Assembly (NCBI RefSeq): GCF_002000245.1
Contig: NZ_MTCM01000001.1
Location: 930,001-994,000 of the forward strand
From: Sphingobacterium sp. CZ-UAM
Lineage (GTDB): Bacteria; Bacteroidota; Bacteroidia; Sphingobacteriales; Sphingobacteriaceae
Direction: 5' to 3'
Length of the DNA: 64,000 nucleotides
Under the pieces are notes generated by a model. It searched no databases and was not told the DNA's origin. It saw nothing but the letters and a program-made list of their open reading frames with translations. This document shows positions 56,380 through 64,000 of this stretch, piece by piece. Position 1 is the stretch's first letter. Every line of letters begins with the position of its first letter. The translations under genes were made by a program, and so were the position numbers.

Positions 56380-57288
56380 ATGGTCGATATTACACATAAA
56401 AGCAGCACACTACGTAAAGCTATAGCAGAGGCTACGGTAAATGTCTCCTCCGAAAACACGATCCGCTTGATCGAGCAGCGGCAGATTCCCAAAGGTGATA
56501 TCTTTGAATTTGCACGTGCTTCGGCTTTACTTGCGATCAAAAAAACGGGTGACATGATTCCGGACTGCCATCCTTTACCGGTGGAGTATGCAGCCATTCG
56601 TTATTCCATCATGGGCTTACAGATCCGTATTGAAGTTGAAGTACATACGATTTACAAAACCGGTGTTGAAGTCGAAGCCATGCATGGGGCTTCGGTTGCA
56701 GCCCTGGTCATCTACGATATGCTGAAGCCTGTGGACAAGCAGGTGGAGATCGGCGCTATCCGGCTGCTCGAAAAGCGCGGCGGCAAGAGCAATGAATCCT
56801 TTCCCTGGGCCGGGCAGCTCAGAGCCGCTGTGGTGGTCTGCAGCGATACGGTTGCCGCGGGTCACAAGCAGGATGTTTCCGGCAAGCTTTTGTTTGAACT
56901 TCTTGAAAAACAGGGTTTACGTGATATTGCCTATGCCGTAGTTGCCGACGAGCCTGCAGCGATACGGGAACGTGTGGAGCATTATCAACAGGCTGGAATA
57001 GACCTGCTGGTTTTTACGGGCGGGACAGGTCTCTCCGACCGCGATGTTACGCCCGATACGGTAGCTCCTTACATTACCCGGGACATTCCCGGAATTATGG
57101 AGACGGCGCGGCAATATGGACAACAGCGTGTCAAGACAGCAATGCTCTCGCGGGGTATTTCAGGTTTTGCCGACCGGATGTTGATCCTTACGCTGCCCGG
57201 ATCGCCCAATGGCGTACGTGAAAGTATTGCCGCATTATTTCCGCAGCTGCTCCATGTTTTTCAAGTCAGGGAAAATACGGGACATTAG
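56380..57288 (+). CDS. moaCB: Bifunctional MoaC-MoaB fusion
   Basis: The product is 302 residues. Residues 1-150 are MoaC: KKTGDMIPDCHPLP near 55, GASVAALVIYDMLKPVDK near 103-120 and RLLEKRGGKSN near 128. Residues 155-302 are MoaB/MogA: VVVCSDTVAAGHKQD near 162 and FTGGTGLSDRDVTPDTV near 210. The fusion supplies cyclic-pyranopterin phosphate synthase activity together with MogA-like adenylation of molybdopterin. MoaCB fusions are known in several bacteria. The gene converges on the desulfurase, with stops overlapping by 4 bp. Confidence 0.93.
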   Translation: MVDITHKSSTLRKAIAEATVNVSSENTIRLIEQRQIPKGDIFEFARASALLAIKKTGDMIPDCHPLPVEYAAIRYSIMGLQIRIEVEVHTIYKTGVEVEAMHGASVAALVIYDMLKPVDKQVEIGAIRLLEKRGGKSNESFPWAGQLRAAVVVCSDTVAAGHKQDVSGKLLFELLEKQGLRDIAYAVVADEPAAIRERVEHYQQAGIDLLVFTGGTGLSDRDVTPDTVAPYITRDIPGIMETARQYGQQRVKTAMLSRGISGFADRMLILTLPGSPNGVRESIAALFPQLLHVFQVRENTGH

Positions 57289-58433
57289 TGCGTATTTCTC
57301 AAATTTTGAACATGCTGTTTAACCCGTTCGATCGTTTGGTAGATTTCTGCTTCATGGGTTAGCCGGCCCAGGCTAAAGCGAATGGATGACAGGGCGTCGA
57401 GGTCTTGGAGCCCCATGGCTTTGAGCACATGTGAAGGACGTGAAGTTACTGCTGAACAAGCGGAACCACTGGATACAGATATTGTCCCCAGCCGCATGAT
57501 AAGTTGTTCGGAAAGTGCTCCCGGAAAACAAATATTTGTCGTATTATAAAGCCTATCAATGGGGCTACCATTTAGGAATGCCCCATCGATAGACAGTAGT
57601 TCGATCTCCAGCAAATCTCTTAACGGACCTATTCGCTGCTGCTCCTGTTCCAATTCACTGACGGCAATCCGCAGTGCGGCAGCCATTCCGATAATTCCCG
57701 TTGTGTTAAGCGTGCCGCCACGCCATCCCTGTTGCTGCCCACCGCCCTGCATAATCGCGGATAGCACTTTTTTTGCCTGCTCGCCTATATAAAGCCCCCC
57801 GATTCCCTTCGGACCATAAAATTTATGCGCCGAAAAGGCCAGTAGATCAACGCCGAGTTCCCGGGTATTGACAGACATTTTGCCGACTGCCTGGGTGGCG
57901 TCACATAAGACCAATGCATTGCGTTGATGGGCAATTTCGGCGATTTCCTTGATCGGCAGAACCACGCCTGTTTCGTTATTTACGAGCATACTGCAGACCA
58001 ATGCCGTATCCTCACGGATGGTTTCTGTCAGCAACACCAGATCGGGCATCCCCTGCTCATCCACAGTAAGGTAAGAGATTTCGAATCCCAGCCGCTCCAT
58101 AAATGCACAGGTTTCCAACACAGCCTTATGCTCGGTGGCGATACCGACGATATGTTTACGGTTAGAAAACTGCAGTCCCTGGATCGCCAGATTGATCGCT
58201 TCGGTAGCACCGGAAGTATAGATGATATTTTCGGCATGCGTACCCAATGTGTATGCGATCTCTGCAGTTGCCTGGTCGACAGCATCCTGTACGGTCAGGC
58301 TAAAGAGATGCGCGCCGCTCGGATTTGCGTAACTGCTCCCAAAAAAAGGGAGCATTTCGTGCAGCACGCGCTCATCAACGGGTGTTGTGGCGTTATAATC
58401 GAGATAGATAAAATTTGAGTTGCTATTGTCCAT
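57285..58433 (-). CDS. Cysteine desulfurase (NifS/IscS family)
   Basis: The 382-residue PLP enzyme has SAHKFYGPKGIGG (PLP Lys near residue 198), ATEHKAVLE with the conserved His near 99, and GTLNTTGIIG. The active-site loop is SSGSACSAVTSRPSH, with Cys near 322. It starts MDNSNSNFIYLDYNATTPVDE. In this setting it would give persulfide sulfur to FdhD and MoeB/MoaD and to the Mo enzymes. It is the last gene of the cofactor block, on the opposite strand. Confidence 0.9.
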   Translation of the reverse strand: MDNSNSNFIYLDYNATTPVDERVLHEMLPFFGSSYANPSGAHLFSLTVQDAVDQATAEIAYTLGTHAENIIYTSGATEAINLAIQGLQFSNRKHIVGIATEHKAVLETCAFMERLGFEISYLTVDEQGMPDLVLLTETIREDTALVCSMLVNNETGVVLPIKEIAEIAHQRNALVLCDATQAVGKMSVNTRELGVDLLAFSAHKFYGPKGIGGLYIGEQAKKVLSAIMQGGGQQQGWRGGTLNTTGIIGMAAALRIAVSELEQEQQRIGPLRDLLEIELLSIDGAFLNGSPIDRLYNTTNICFPGALSEQLIMRLGTISVSSGSACSAVTSRPSHVLKAMGLQDLDALSSIRFSLGRLTHEAEIYQTIERVKQHVQNLRNTH

Positions 58434-58528
58434 GTAATTATCCGGTCGTTTTACCGATCTCTACTTTAGCACAGCCATTCAAGCGGCAAACCCAAAATTA
58501 GATCGCCATAGAGAAATCCAACGATACA

Positions 58529-58536
58529 CAAATATA
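58529..58536 (-). promoter_or_regulatory. -7 box of the desulfurase gene
   Basis: The leftward strand reads TATATTTG (TAnnTTTG), 96 bp before the ATG at 58433. TTTG occurs only 12 bp further upstream, closer than usual, so the -33 element is uncertain. Confidence 0.4.
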
Positions 58537-58615
58537 AGTATTCGTTGTCAAAGCTGTCTTATTCAAAAATTCTTGTCTGGCCTGCCCCTTTTTCAACTGC
58601 TAATCAAGATGCTGC

Positions 58616-59089
58616 CTATCCCAGTGCGCCATTTTTCTGACCCCGACCGACCAATATTTTACGGATCTTCCAGCCATCGTCAGTCGCGCTAAGATAGATA
58701 TAATCTGTGCGCGTAAAGGTTTCGAACTGCATGGTCATTTTTGCTATGCAAGCCGTAGCATCCTCATCTAGGACACGGTATTGCGCAACACAGTCGTACC
58801 TATTGCCGGTCATCGATTTTAAGAATTTGAGGATTCCCTTTTTTCCGTGGCGCTCATGTCGGCCATCTGTTTGATACTCCACGTCATTTGTAAATAGGTG
58901 TTCCACCCATTGGGTTTTTCCTTCGCTGACTGTTTTCACATAGTTGTCCATCACTTTGTCGGCATTCCAGCCCCGCATGGGATTCGGTTTGGGACCAGCG
59001 CTGAGAAGGATACTACTCAGGCCCGTCAGCGATAGGCCGAGCAACAGCTGTCTTCTTAGTCTTTTCGTGTTTTTTACGAATGTCTTCAT
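58616..59089 (-). CDS. SnoaL/NTF2-like secreted protein
   Basis: The product is 157 residues with an N-terminal segment, RRQLLLGLSLTGLSSILLSAG, that could be a Sec or weak Tat signal. The mature part (about 40-150) has the NTF2-like cone pattern: VKTVSEGKTQWVEHLFTNDVEY, YRVLDEDATACIAKMTM and a final beta strand. NTF2-like secreted proteins are frequent in Bacteroidota, of varied function. It is alone, with a 182-bp gap to the desulfurase and 238 bp to the sensor locus. Confidence 0.75.
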   Translation of the reverse strand: MKTFVKNTKRLRRQLLLGLSLTGLSSILLSAGPKPNPMRGWNADKVMDNYVKTVSEGKTQWVEHLFTNDVEYQTDGRHERHGKKGILKFLKSMTGNRYDCVAQYRVLDEDATACIAKMTMQFETFTRTDYIYLSATDDGWKIRKILVGRGQKNGALG

Positions 59090-59275
59090 TTTGTTTTATG
59101 ATTACTTTAATTTAGTAATTAAATAATTGTATAAAAGCTGATTATATTTCATAATAGCTTGAGTGTTTCTGAGCAGAATTAGGAATGGTAGTCTGTTCCG
59201 TCCACCTTCTGATATCGAATGATTCAAAGTTAGATCCATTCCAAAACTGGATAAATAAGCGAAAAACACTATATT

Positions 59276-59323
59276 TATGGGCAGTACTACCCATATTATG
59301 GCACGATAGCTTACCTATATTTG
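59276..59323 (+). promoter_or_regulatory. Operator-like palindrome and -7 box of the split sensor locus
   Basis: Bases 59276-59295 form a near-perfect 20-bp palindrome, TATGGG-cAGTACTa-CCCATA. Twenty bases further on, TATATTTG (59316-59323) matches the Bacteroidota -7 consensus; it ends 4 bp before the kinase ATG at 59328. The palindrome covers the -33 position, so a dimeric regulator, perhaps the NarL-type protein encoded in the locus, could control or autoregulate it. The short leader means translation starts very close to the transcript start. Confidence 0.55.
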
Positions 59324-59327
59324 AAAT

Positions 59328-61067
59328 ATGTTTTTAAGATTTATTTGCTGCGTATTATTAGGTTTGTTCAGCACACAGCATGTTGCAGCGAAAGAGATTG
59401 TCGTGACCAATATGGAGGCTCTTTATAAGACCAGCTTACGTACGTATAACGGGACATTTTATCAGGTCGATCTTCGTATTCAAAATCAATCCGGATCAGA
59501 TGACTGGTATATTCATATTCCACCCCCTATAGAAGCCATCCGCTTGTTTACAAAAGATAAAGCGGGACGCCTATCCCTAGTTAAGGTGGATGAGAACATT
59601 GCTCATGTTGACAAAAAAGTAAAGATAAATGGCTTTATGTACCCACTTTCCCTACATCGGGGCGAGAAAAAAACATACTACCTTTATGTGAAGAGCAGTT
59701 ATCAGTTGGCAGTGCCGCTTTACATCGGCACGATGGAAGCAATTTATGAGACGGATCATTTTAGAAATGTCATCAACGGATTTATGTTGGGTATGCTGGT
59801 TGCACTGATGATCTATAACCTCTATATTTATATCGTCGTTAGAGACCGTATTGTGCTATATTATCTCGGCTACGTGATCGGCAGTCTTATTTTTCTGTTA
59901 ACCTGGAATGCCTATTTTACACATACATTACCTTCCTGGCGGCTACGGCTCCTCAGTGCTTCCGCTACGTTGATACTTATATTCAGTGTGTTATTTGCCA
60001 ACAAATACCTTTATCTGGCACGTTCAGCACCAGGTTTATTTAGTATCCGGAAATGGATCTATGCCATTTTCGTGGTACCTTTTTTGGTTGATATTACCGG
60101 TTTAACTTCCCTTGCTTTTCAACTGCTATGTTCCACATTGGCTATCGCAGCAGCATACTGGTTGGTTGCCGGTTTTTGTAGCCTACGGCATAAAGTAACC
60201 GTTGCGGCAATCTATCTCATTGGAGTTGTCCCGCTCCTATTTTGTTATGCCTTTTATGAGGGCTTTCACTCATCGATGAACATACAATTGGGATTATGCT
60301 TACAAGCCTTGGTTTTAATATTTGCACAGGCCGTCCAACTAAATACCCTCAAAAAAGAATCCGTAAGATTACAGAAAGCAATGATCGACCAGGCTGCCGG
60401 TTTTTCAAAACGACTGATTACCGGACAGGAGCACGAAAAGGAGAACCTTGCTAAAGAGCTCAATACATCGATCGGACAGCAATTGGTCTTACTTAAAAAT
60501 GAAGTTTTCGTGCTACAGGAAAGTAGTACCGATCAGCAGCAGGCGCTTTTTAATGCGATGACCCAGGATATTGGCAAAGCAATCGAAGAAGTTGGGCAGG
60601 TATCTTCCTCCCTCCATCCCTATCGGCTCAGTACACTTGGGCTTAAAAGTTCCATTGTGCATATGGTCGAAGAGGTCAATGCAAGCTCAGATACAGTGAT
60701 TAGCTTGCATATCGACGAACTGGATGAGCTGTTGCCGCACGATTCCGCAATCAATCTGTATCGGGTAATCCAGGAACTGCTCAATAATCTCATTAAACAT
60801 GCACAAGCAAGCCAATGTTCCATCCGGCTAAAACATAACAAAGACCAACTGATCTTCTATTATCAGGACGATGGTAAGGGCTTTGATTACAAAGCCGTAT
60901 TTATCGGGCTTGGACTATTGGGCATCCGTGAGCGATGTGCTCTCCTGAATGCCAAAACCACGCTTACGAGTCTGCCAAATCAGGGAACCAAAATATTAAT
61001 TAAAATTCCGCTACAGGAGCGCAGCAAACGAACACAACAACAAGAACATCAATATGATCAACAATAA
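59328..61067 (+). CDS. 7TMR-DISM sensor protein, ATPase-competent but lacking the phospho-acceptor His
   Basis: The product is 579 residues. Signal peptide (about 1-21), periplasmic DISM-type domain (about 25-145), seven membrane helices (from about residue 147), then a HisKA_3-like dimerisation helix and HATPase. The H-box reads AKELNTSIGQQL, with Asn379 in place of His and Thr next to it. The ATPase keeps the N-box (ELLNNLIKHAQ; Asn486-Asn487, His491), DDGKGF (Asp514-Phe519) and GLGLLGIRERC. It can probably bind ATP but cannot phosphorylate itself on His. It is upstream of the regulator and of a second kinase with the opposite defects. Confidence 0.88.
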   Translation: MFLRFICCVLLGLFSTQHVAAKEIVVTNMEALYKTSLRTYNGTFYQVDLRIQNQSGSDDWYIHIPPPIEAIRLFTKDKAGRLSLVKVDENIAHVDKKVKINGFMYPLSLHRGEKKTYYLYVKSSYQLAVPLYIGTMEAIYETDHFRNVINGFMLGMLVALMIYNLYIYIVVRDRIVLYYLGYVIGSLIFLLTWNAYFTHTLPSWRLRLLSASATLILIFSVLFANKYLYLARSAPGLFSIRKWIYAIFVVPFLVDITGLTSLAFQLLCSTLAIAAAYWLVAGFCSLRHKVTVAAIYLIGVVPLLFCYAFYEGFHSSMNIQLGLCLQALVLIFAQAVQLNTLKKESVRLQKAMIDQAAGFSKRLITGQEHEKENLAKELNTSIGQQLVLLKNEVFVLQESSTDQQQALFNAMTQDIGKAIEEVGQVSSSLHPYRLSTLGLKSSIVHMVEEVNASSDTVISLHIDELDELLPHDSAINLYRVIQELLNNLIKHAQASQCSIRLKHNKDQLIFYYQDDGKGFDYKAVFIGLGLLGIRERCALLNAKTTLTSLPNQGTKILIKIPLQERSKRTQQQEHQYDQQ

Positions 61068-61077
61068 AACCGATGCT

Positions 61078-61713
61078 ATGAATACTACGATATTAATTGC
61101 AGATGATCATCCGATCTTTTTGAAAGGATTACAGGAGGTCATTGAAAGCGAGCCTGGTTATGAAGTTATTTTTGCAGCTAAGAACGGCAGGGAGGCGCTT
61201 GCTATTGCGCGTACGCAGCGGCCCATGGTCACTATACTCGATATTGACATGCCCGAAATGAACGGTCTTATGGCTGCTGAAGAGCTGATCAAGGTCCTTC
61301 CGGAGGCCCAGGTCATTCTGCTGACCATGCATAAGGCCAAAGATACCTTTCTTCGGGCATTGGAAGTGGGTGTATCGGGCTACGTGCTCAAAGAGAATGC
61401 TGTGGTCGATATTATCCATGCCATAGAGGCTGTCACACAGGGTAATTCCTACATTAGTCCGGAGATGAGTTCTTTTTTGCTTAAACAACGGCGTAACTAC
61501 CAAGATCCTACTGCCGAGGAGCTGTTGCGTACCTTAACGCCTTCGGAACTGAAAATATTGAAATTGGTCGGAAGCTATAAAAGTACAAAGGCCATCGCCG
61601 AGGAGCTGTTCATCAGTGAAAAAACCGTATCCAATCATCGTATGAACATTTTAAAAAAACTCAATTTAACGGGCAAGAATAGTTTATTACGCTTTGCCAT
61701 TGAACAACGATAA
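61078..61713 (+). CDS. NarL/FixJ-type response regulator
   Basis: Starting at the ATG at 61078 (MNTTILIADDHPIF; 211 residues); an earlier ATG at 61054 overlaps the kinase end. Receiver: acidic pair ADDHP, phospho-acceptor Asp in LDIDMPEMNG (Asp55 from this start), Thr in ILLTMHKAK and Lys in YVLKENAV. A LuxR-type HTH follows (LTPSELKILKLVG, TKAIAEELFISEKTVSNHRMN). It would be the output of the two flanking sensors and may bind the palindrome upstream of the locus. Confidence 0.94.
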   Translation: MNTTILIADDHPIFLKGLQEVIESEPGYEVIFAAKNGREALAIARTQRPMVTILDIDMPEMNGLMAAEELIKVLPEAQVILLTMHKAKDTFLRALEVGVSGYVLKENAVVDIIHAIEAVTQGNSYISPEMSSFLLKQRRNYQDPTAEELLRTLTPSELKILKLVGSYKSTKAIAEELFISEKTVSNHRMNILKKLNLTGKNSLLRFAIEQR

Positions 61714-61715
61714 CA

Positions 61716-63524
61716 ATGAAGCAGTGGATACTGAGCATTTGTGTGAGCTTTTTGTTTGTTTTACATGCTGTAGCAATGGATATCCGCCCTATAGAATTAC
61801 AGGATAACGAAAGTGGCTATACCATTAATTATCCCCTGTATCTGGTGGACACAGGACAACACATGCTTCCGGAGGAAGTGCTGAAACATGCCGGCTTTAA
61901 GCCGGCTGCGTTGCCTGTCTTATCCCTTGGGGTCAGTACCGCGGCAGTATGGATAAAAATGCAGGTCGTAAACCATAGCCACCATAGTGGCTGGAATTTA
62001 CAGATTGAATGCCCCCCTGTGTTGCAGTCTGTTCGTCTTTACCGCAAAGAAGGCAGCCGTTTGGTTGAACTATTTCTGACAGATGCCAGCAATCCCAGGA
62101 CAAAAGAACAGATTAGGGTTAACGATCTGCTGATTCCCCTGCAGCTCCCATTAGATTCCACAGCCGAGTATTATATCCGGGCTACTAGTAACAATATTCT
62201 GCGTTTGCCGCTCGAGATTGTTACCTTACAGCGCGCATTTGAACAAAGTTACTTAACAGATATGTTAAACGGTATCACCTTTGGCATGTTGATGGCTTTT
62301 GCACTGTACAATCTTTTTGTTTACATCCTTACCCGGGAACGTTCCTATATCTATTACCTTTTTTACATCTTTTTCTGGGGATTCAATGTGTTTTTTTACA
62401 ATGGATTTCTCCCAGATATCCTAACATCACTCAGTTGGCTCAACAGTGCAGGAATCATAATCGGCCTGGCAAGCATCTTGAGCATATTCTTTACTAATTC
62501 TTTTTTACAGACCAAAAAGAATAGTCCGTTTTTTTACAAAACAGGCGGGTTTATGACTTTACTTTCCTGTATAATTATATTGACCGATATATTTTGGAAG
62601 GGTGCCTATGCCTTTATTCTGATTCAATACCTGATGTATCCCTTTTTCATTTATTGGTTTGGAGCTGGTATATCCTGTCTACGCAATGGCTACAGACCGG
62701 CACGTTATTACCTTCTTGGTTTTGGTAGTCTGATGCTGGGCAATGCAGTTTATAATCTCAAAGACCTCGATATGCTGCCAGATAATACCTTTACCCGCAC
62801 AAGCATGCATTGGGGCACCTTGTTGGAATCATTGATTTTGTCCTTTGCACTGGCTAGCAGACTCAACTTCTACCAACAGGAGAAAGAACAGATTCAGGTG
62901 AAATCCATCGCCGAGAAAAAGAAATTTCTAAGGGAGCTATTACAGCGGCAGGAACAGGAAAAGAAAAGAGTCGCTATGGAGCTGCACGACAATATCGGGC
63001 AGCAATTGATTCTCATCAAAAACAAAGCATGGCGATTAAAGCAGCTGAGCGCACAGACTGGCCGTGATGCAATTGGCCGTACAATCGATCATATTGCTGA
63101 TATCATTGCGCAGATAAGAGCGATATTACATCGCCTGAGACCCTATCAGATGGATTTAATGGGTCTTAGTCAGAGTATTGAAAGCATGGTTATGGATGCC
63201 TGTGTCAACCATCAGCTCCGCGTCGAGCTGATGACGGACATCAACTCATGTTATACCGTAGATGAGTCCATGCATATTTTTCGTATTGTACAATTACTGA
63301 CCGATGCAGCTGTGGCCAGTAATCCGGAGGTAGCCATTAATTTTCGATTGACCCGGTCGGCGTCAAGTATCGGAATCAACTTTAATATCGAGAAACCCCA
63401 ACAGAAACTCGTTATTCCGCCGGACATTCACAATCGCTTGGAACTTCTGGATGGTCAGATTCACCTAAAGTCAGAAAATAACGATATTTTGATCGCCATC
63501 CAGATTCCTTTTAATGCAAGATAG
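61716..63524 (+). CDS. 7TMR-DISM sensor protein with H-box His but degenerate ATPase domain
   Basis: The product is 602 residues. Signal peptide (about 1-21), DISM-type periplasmic domain, seven-helix membrane domain (about 185-385), then a dimerisation region with the intact H-box VAMELHDNIGQQL (His424). The C-terminal region, which should be the HATPase, lacks the N-box (the position reads QLLTDAAVASN). It has no DxGxG and only a remnant end (RLELLDGQIHLKSENN, IAIQIPF). It therefore can probably accept but not make phosphate. It is 2 bp after the regulator gene. Paired with the first protein it could form a heteromeric kinase. Confidence 0.88.
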   Translation: MKQWILSICVSFLFVLHAVAMDIRPIELQDNESGYTINYPLYLVDTGQHMLPEEVLKHAGFKPAALPVLSLGVSTAAVWIKMQVVNHSHHSGWNLQIECPPVLQSVRLYRKEGSRLVELFLTDASNPRTKEQIRVNDLLIPLQLPLDSTAEYYIRATSNNILRLPLEIVTLQRAFEQSYLTDMLNGITFGMLMAFALYNLFVYILTRERSYIYYLFYIFFWGFNVFFYNGFLPDILTSLSWLNSAGIIIGLASILSIFFTNSFLQTKKNSPFFYKTGGFMTLLSCIIILTDIFWKGAYAFILIQYLMYPFFIYWFGAGISCLRNGYRPARYYLLGFGSLMLGNAVYNLKDLDMLPDNTFTRTSMHWGTLLESLILSFALASRLNFYQQEKEQIQVKSIAEKKKFLRELLQRQEQEKKRVAMELHDNIGQQLILIKNKAWRLKQLSAQTGRDAIGRTIDHIADIIAQIRAILHRLRPYQMDLMGLSQSIESMVMDACVNHQLRVELMTDINSCYTVDESMHIFRIVQLLTDAAVASNPEVAINFRLTRSASSIGINFNIEKPQQKLVIPPDIHNRLELLDGQIHLKSENNDILIAIQIPFNAR

Positions 63525-64000
63525 ATAAATTGAATGGTGTGTTGGTCGTGAAGACATTTTCGTACACGTTACCTGTCTAATCAATGAAATACGAGAAAAT
63601 GATAGCGGAACATTCGATGTTAAAAACAGGAAAAAAGGCATTAACCAGTTGTTCCTTGGCTCATTTTAAGCTGTTCCTCAAATCTGTAATTTACGAAATT
63701 CTACTGGATCCCCTATAGGACACTATCAGCGTTTATAGCTGATGGCCAAAGAGTAATCATCGTGGTACTAAAACCCATAGTTCTTCATACTTTTTCAAAA
63801 ACAAAATATTACAAATCAGTCCCGCAATTCCATATGGGCAATGTCGGTTTTGTTGCGAATTTTACCTGTGATTAAACTTGTCATAACCCCGGTAAGTGAC
63901 AGGATTGATTTCAACTGTATTAGCGGAAAATTCCATGAATAAATATGATATCAAAAATACGGACCTCCTTAGGAGGTCAATAACAGACACCAGGTCTCTT
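63525..64000. other. Gap with no supportable gene; hairpin near the right edge
   Basis: These 476 bp hold no open frame of convincing length on either strand. The leftward strand contains short protein-like pieces broken by stops, so decayed sequence is possible. At 63962-63978 GACCTCC pairs with GGAGGTC over 3 bases. Read leftward, GTATTTTT follows shortly, so it could terminate a gene beyond the right edge. Confidence 0.35.

Noticed and set aside
59106..59123. AT-only inverted repeat TTTAATT-tagt-AATTAAA upstream of the NTF2-like gene
   Set aside because: In such AT-rich DNA a repeat of A and T alone is expected by chance; no promoter box sits with it.
63525..64000. Short leftward frames such as MEFSANTVEINP
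   Set aside because: Each is under 30 codons, broken by stops in all frames and without recognisable motif; not enough to call a gene.

Overview
The window joins two unlike pieces of a Bacteroidota genome, most likely Sphingobacteriaceae. The evidence is the protein families, the A-rich leaders with almost no Shine-Dalgarno sequences, and several -7 promoter boxes of the TAnnTTTG type. Positions 1 to about 36,807 are most of a tailed-phage prophage. From about 36,808 to the right end is host chromosome: a molybdenum-cofactor and molybdoenzyme island followed by a two-component locus.

Prophage. Nearly everything is read leftward. From left to right it holds a tail fibre cut by the window edge (1-2997), small tail and head genes, a C39-like peptidase, the major capsid protein with its own terminator, scaffold, portal, large and small terminase, and a ParB-methyltransferase fusion. 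An isolated membrane/coiled-coil gene follows (16623-17492). A long early operon comes next: many small unknown genes, an ASCH protein, a nuclease, helicase loader and replication initiator with iteron-like repeats inside the gene, two more ParB-fold proteins, a SNF2-type helicase, a small protein with an SSB-like tail, two atypical tRNA-like genes among structured elements, and a recombination pair of exonuclease and Sak4-like ATPase. A divergent operator region at 34.1-34.2 kb separates this operon from the rightward repressor and from rightward cargo: a lipoprotein and a three-gene overlapping operon of unknown function. The prophage ends at a 23-bp tRNA 3' end (36785-36807) followed by the host tRNA terminator. 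The other att copy and the integrase must lie left of the window.

Host island. After a YegP-like gene come two extracytoplasmic xanthine-oxidase-type enzymes, each with a [2Fe-2S] subunit and a Tat-type molybdenum subunit, one also with a c-type cytochrome. Also present are an FdhF/YdeP-type molybdopterin oxidoreductase with FdhD and MobA, and a rightward operon xdhC-moaA-(mocA-moeA fusion)-tauE-moaD-moeB-moaE-(moaC-moaB fusion), converging on a cysteine desulfurase. Together these give nearly complete cofactor synthesis with both a guanine-dinucleotide branch (MobA plus FdhD) and a probable cytosine-dinucleotide branch (MocA-like domain plus XdhC).

The last segment (59.3-63.5 kb) encodes two 7TMR-DISM histidine kinases flanking a NarL-type regulator. 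One kinase has lost the phospho-accepting His but kept the ATPase motifs. The other has kept the His but lost the ATPase motifs. They look like two complementary halves of a split sensor, the most interesting host feature here. In the prophage the best candidates for something undescribed are the three-gene cargo operon by the att site, the isolated membrane gene, and the tRNA-like/structured RNA cluster at 29.7-30.4 kb.
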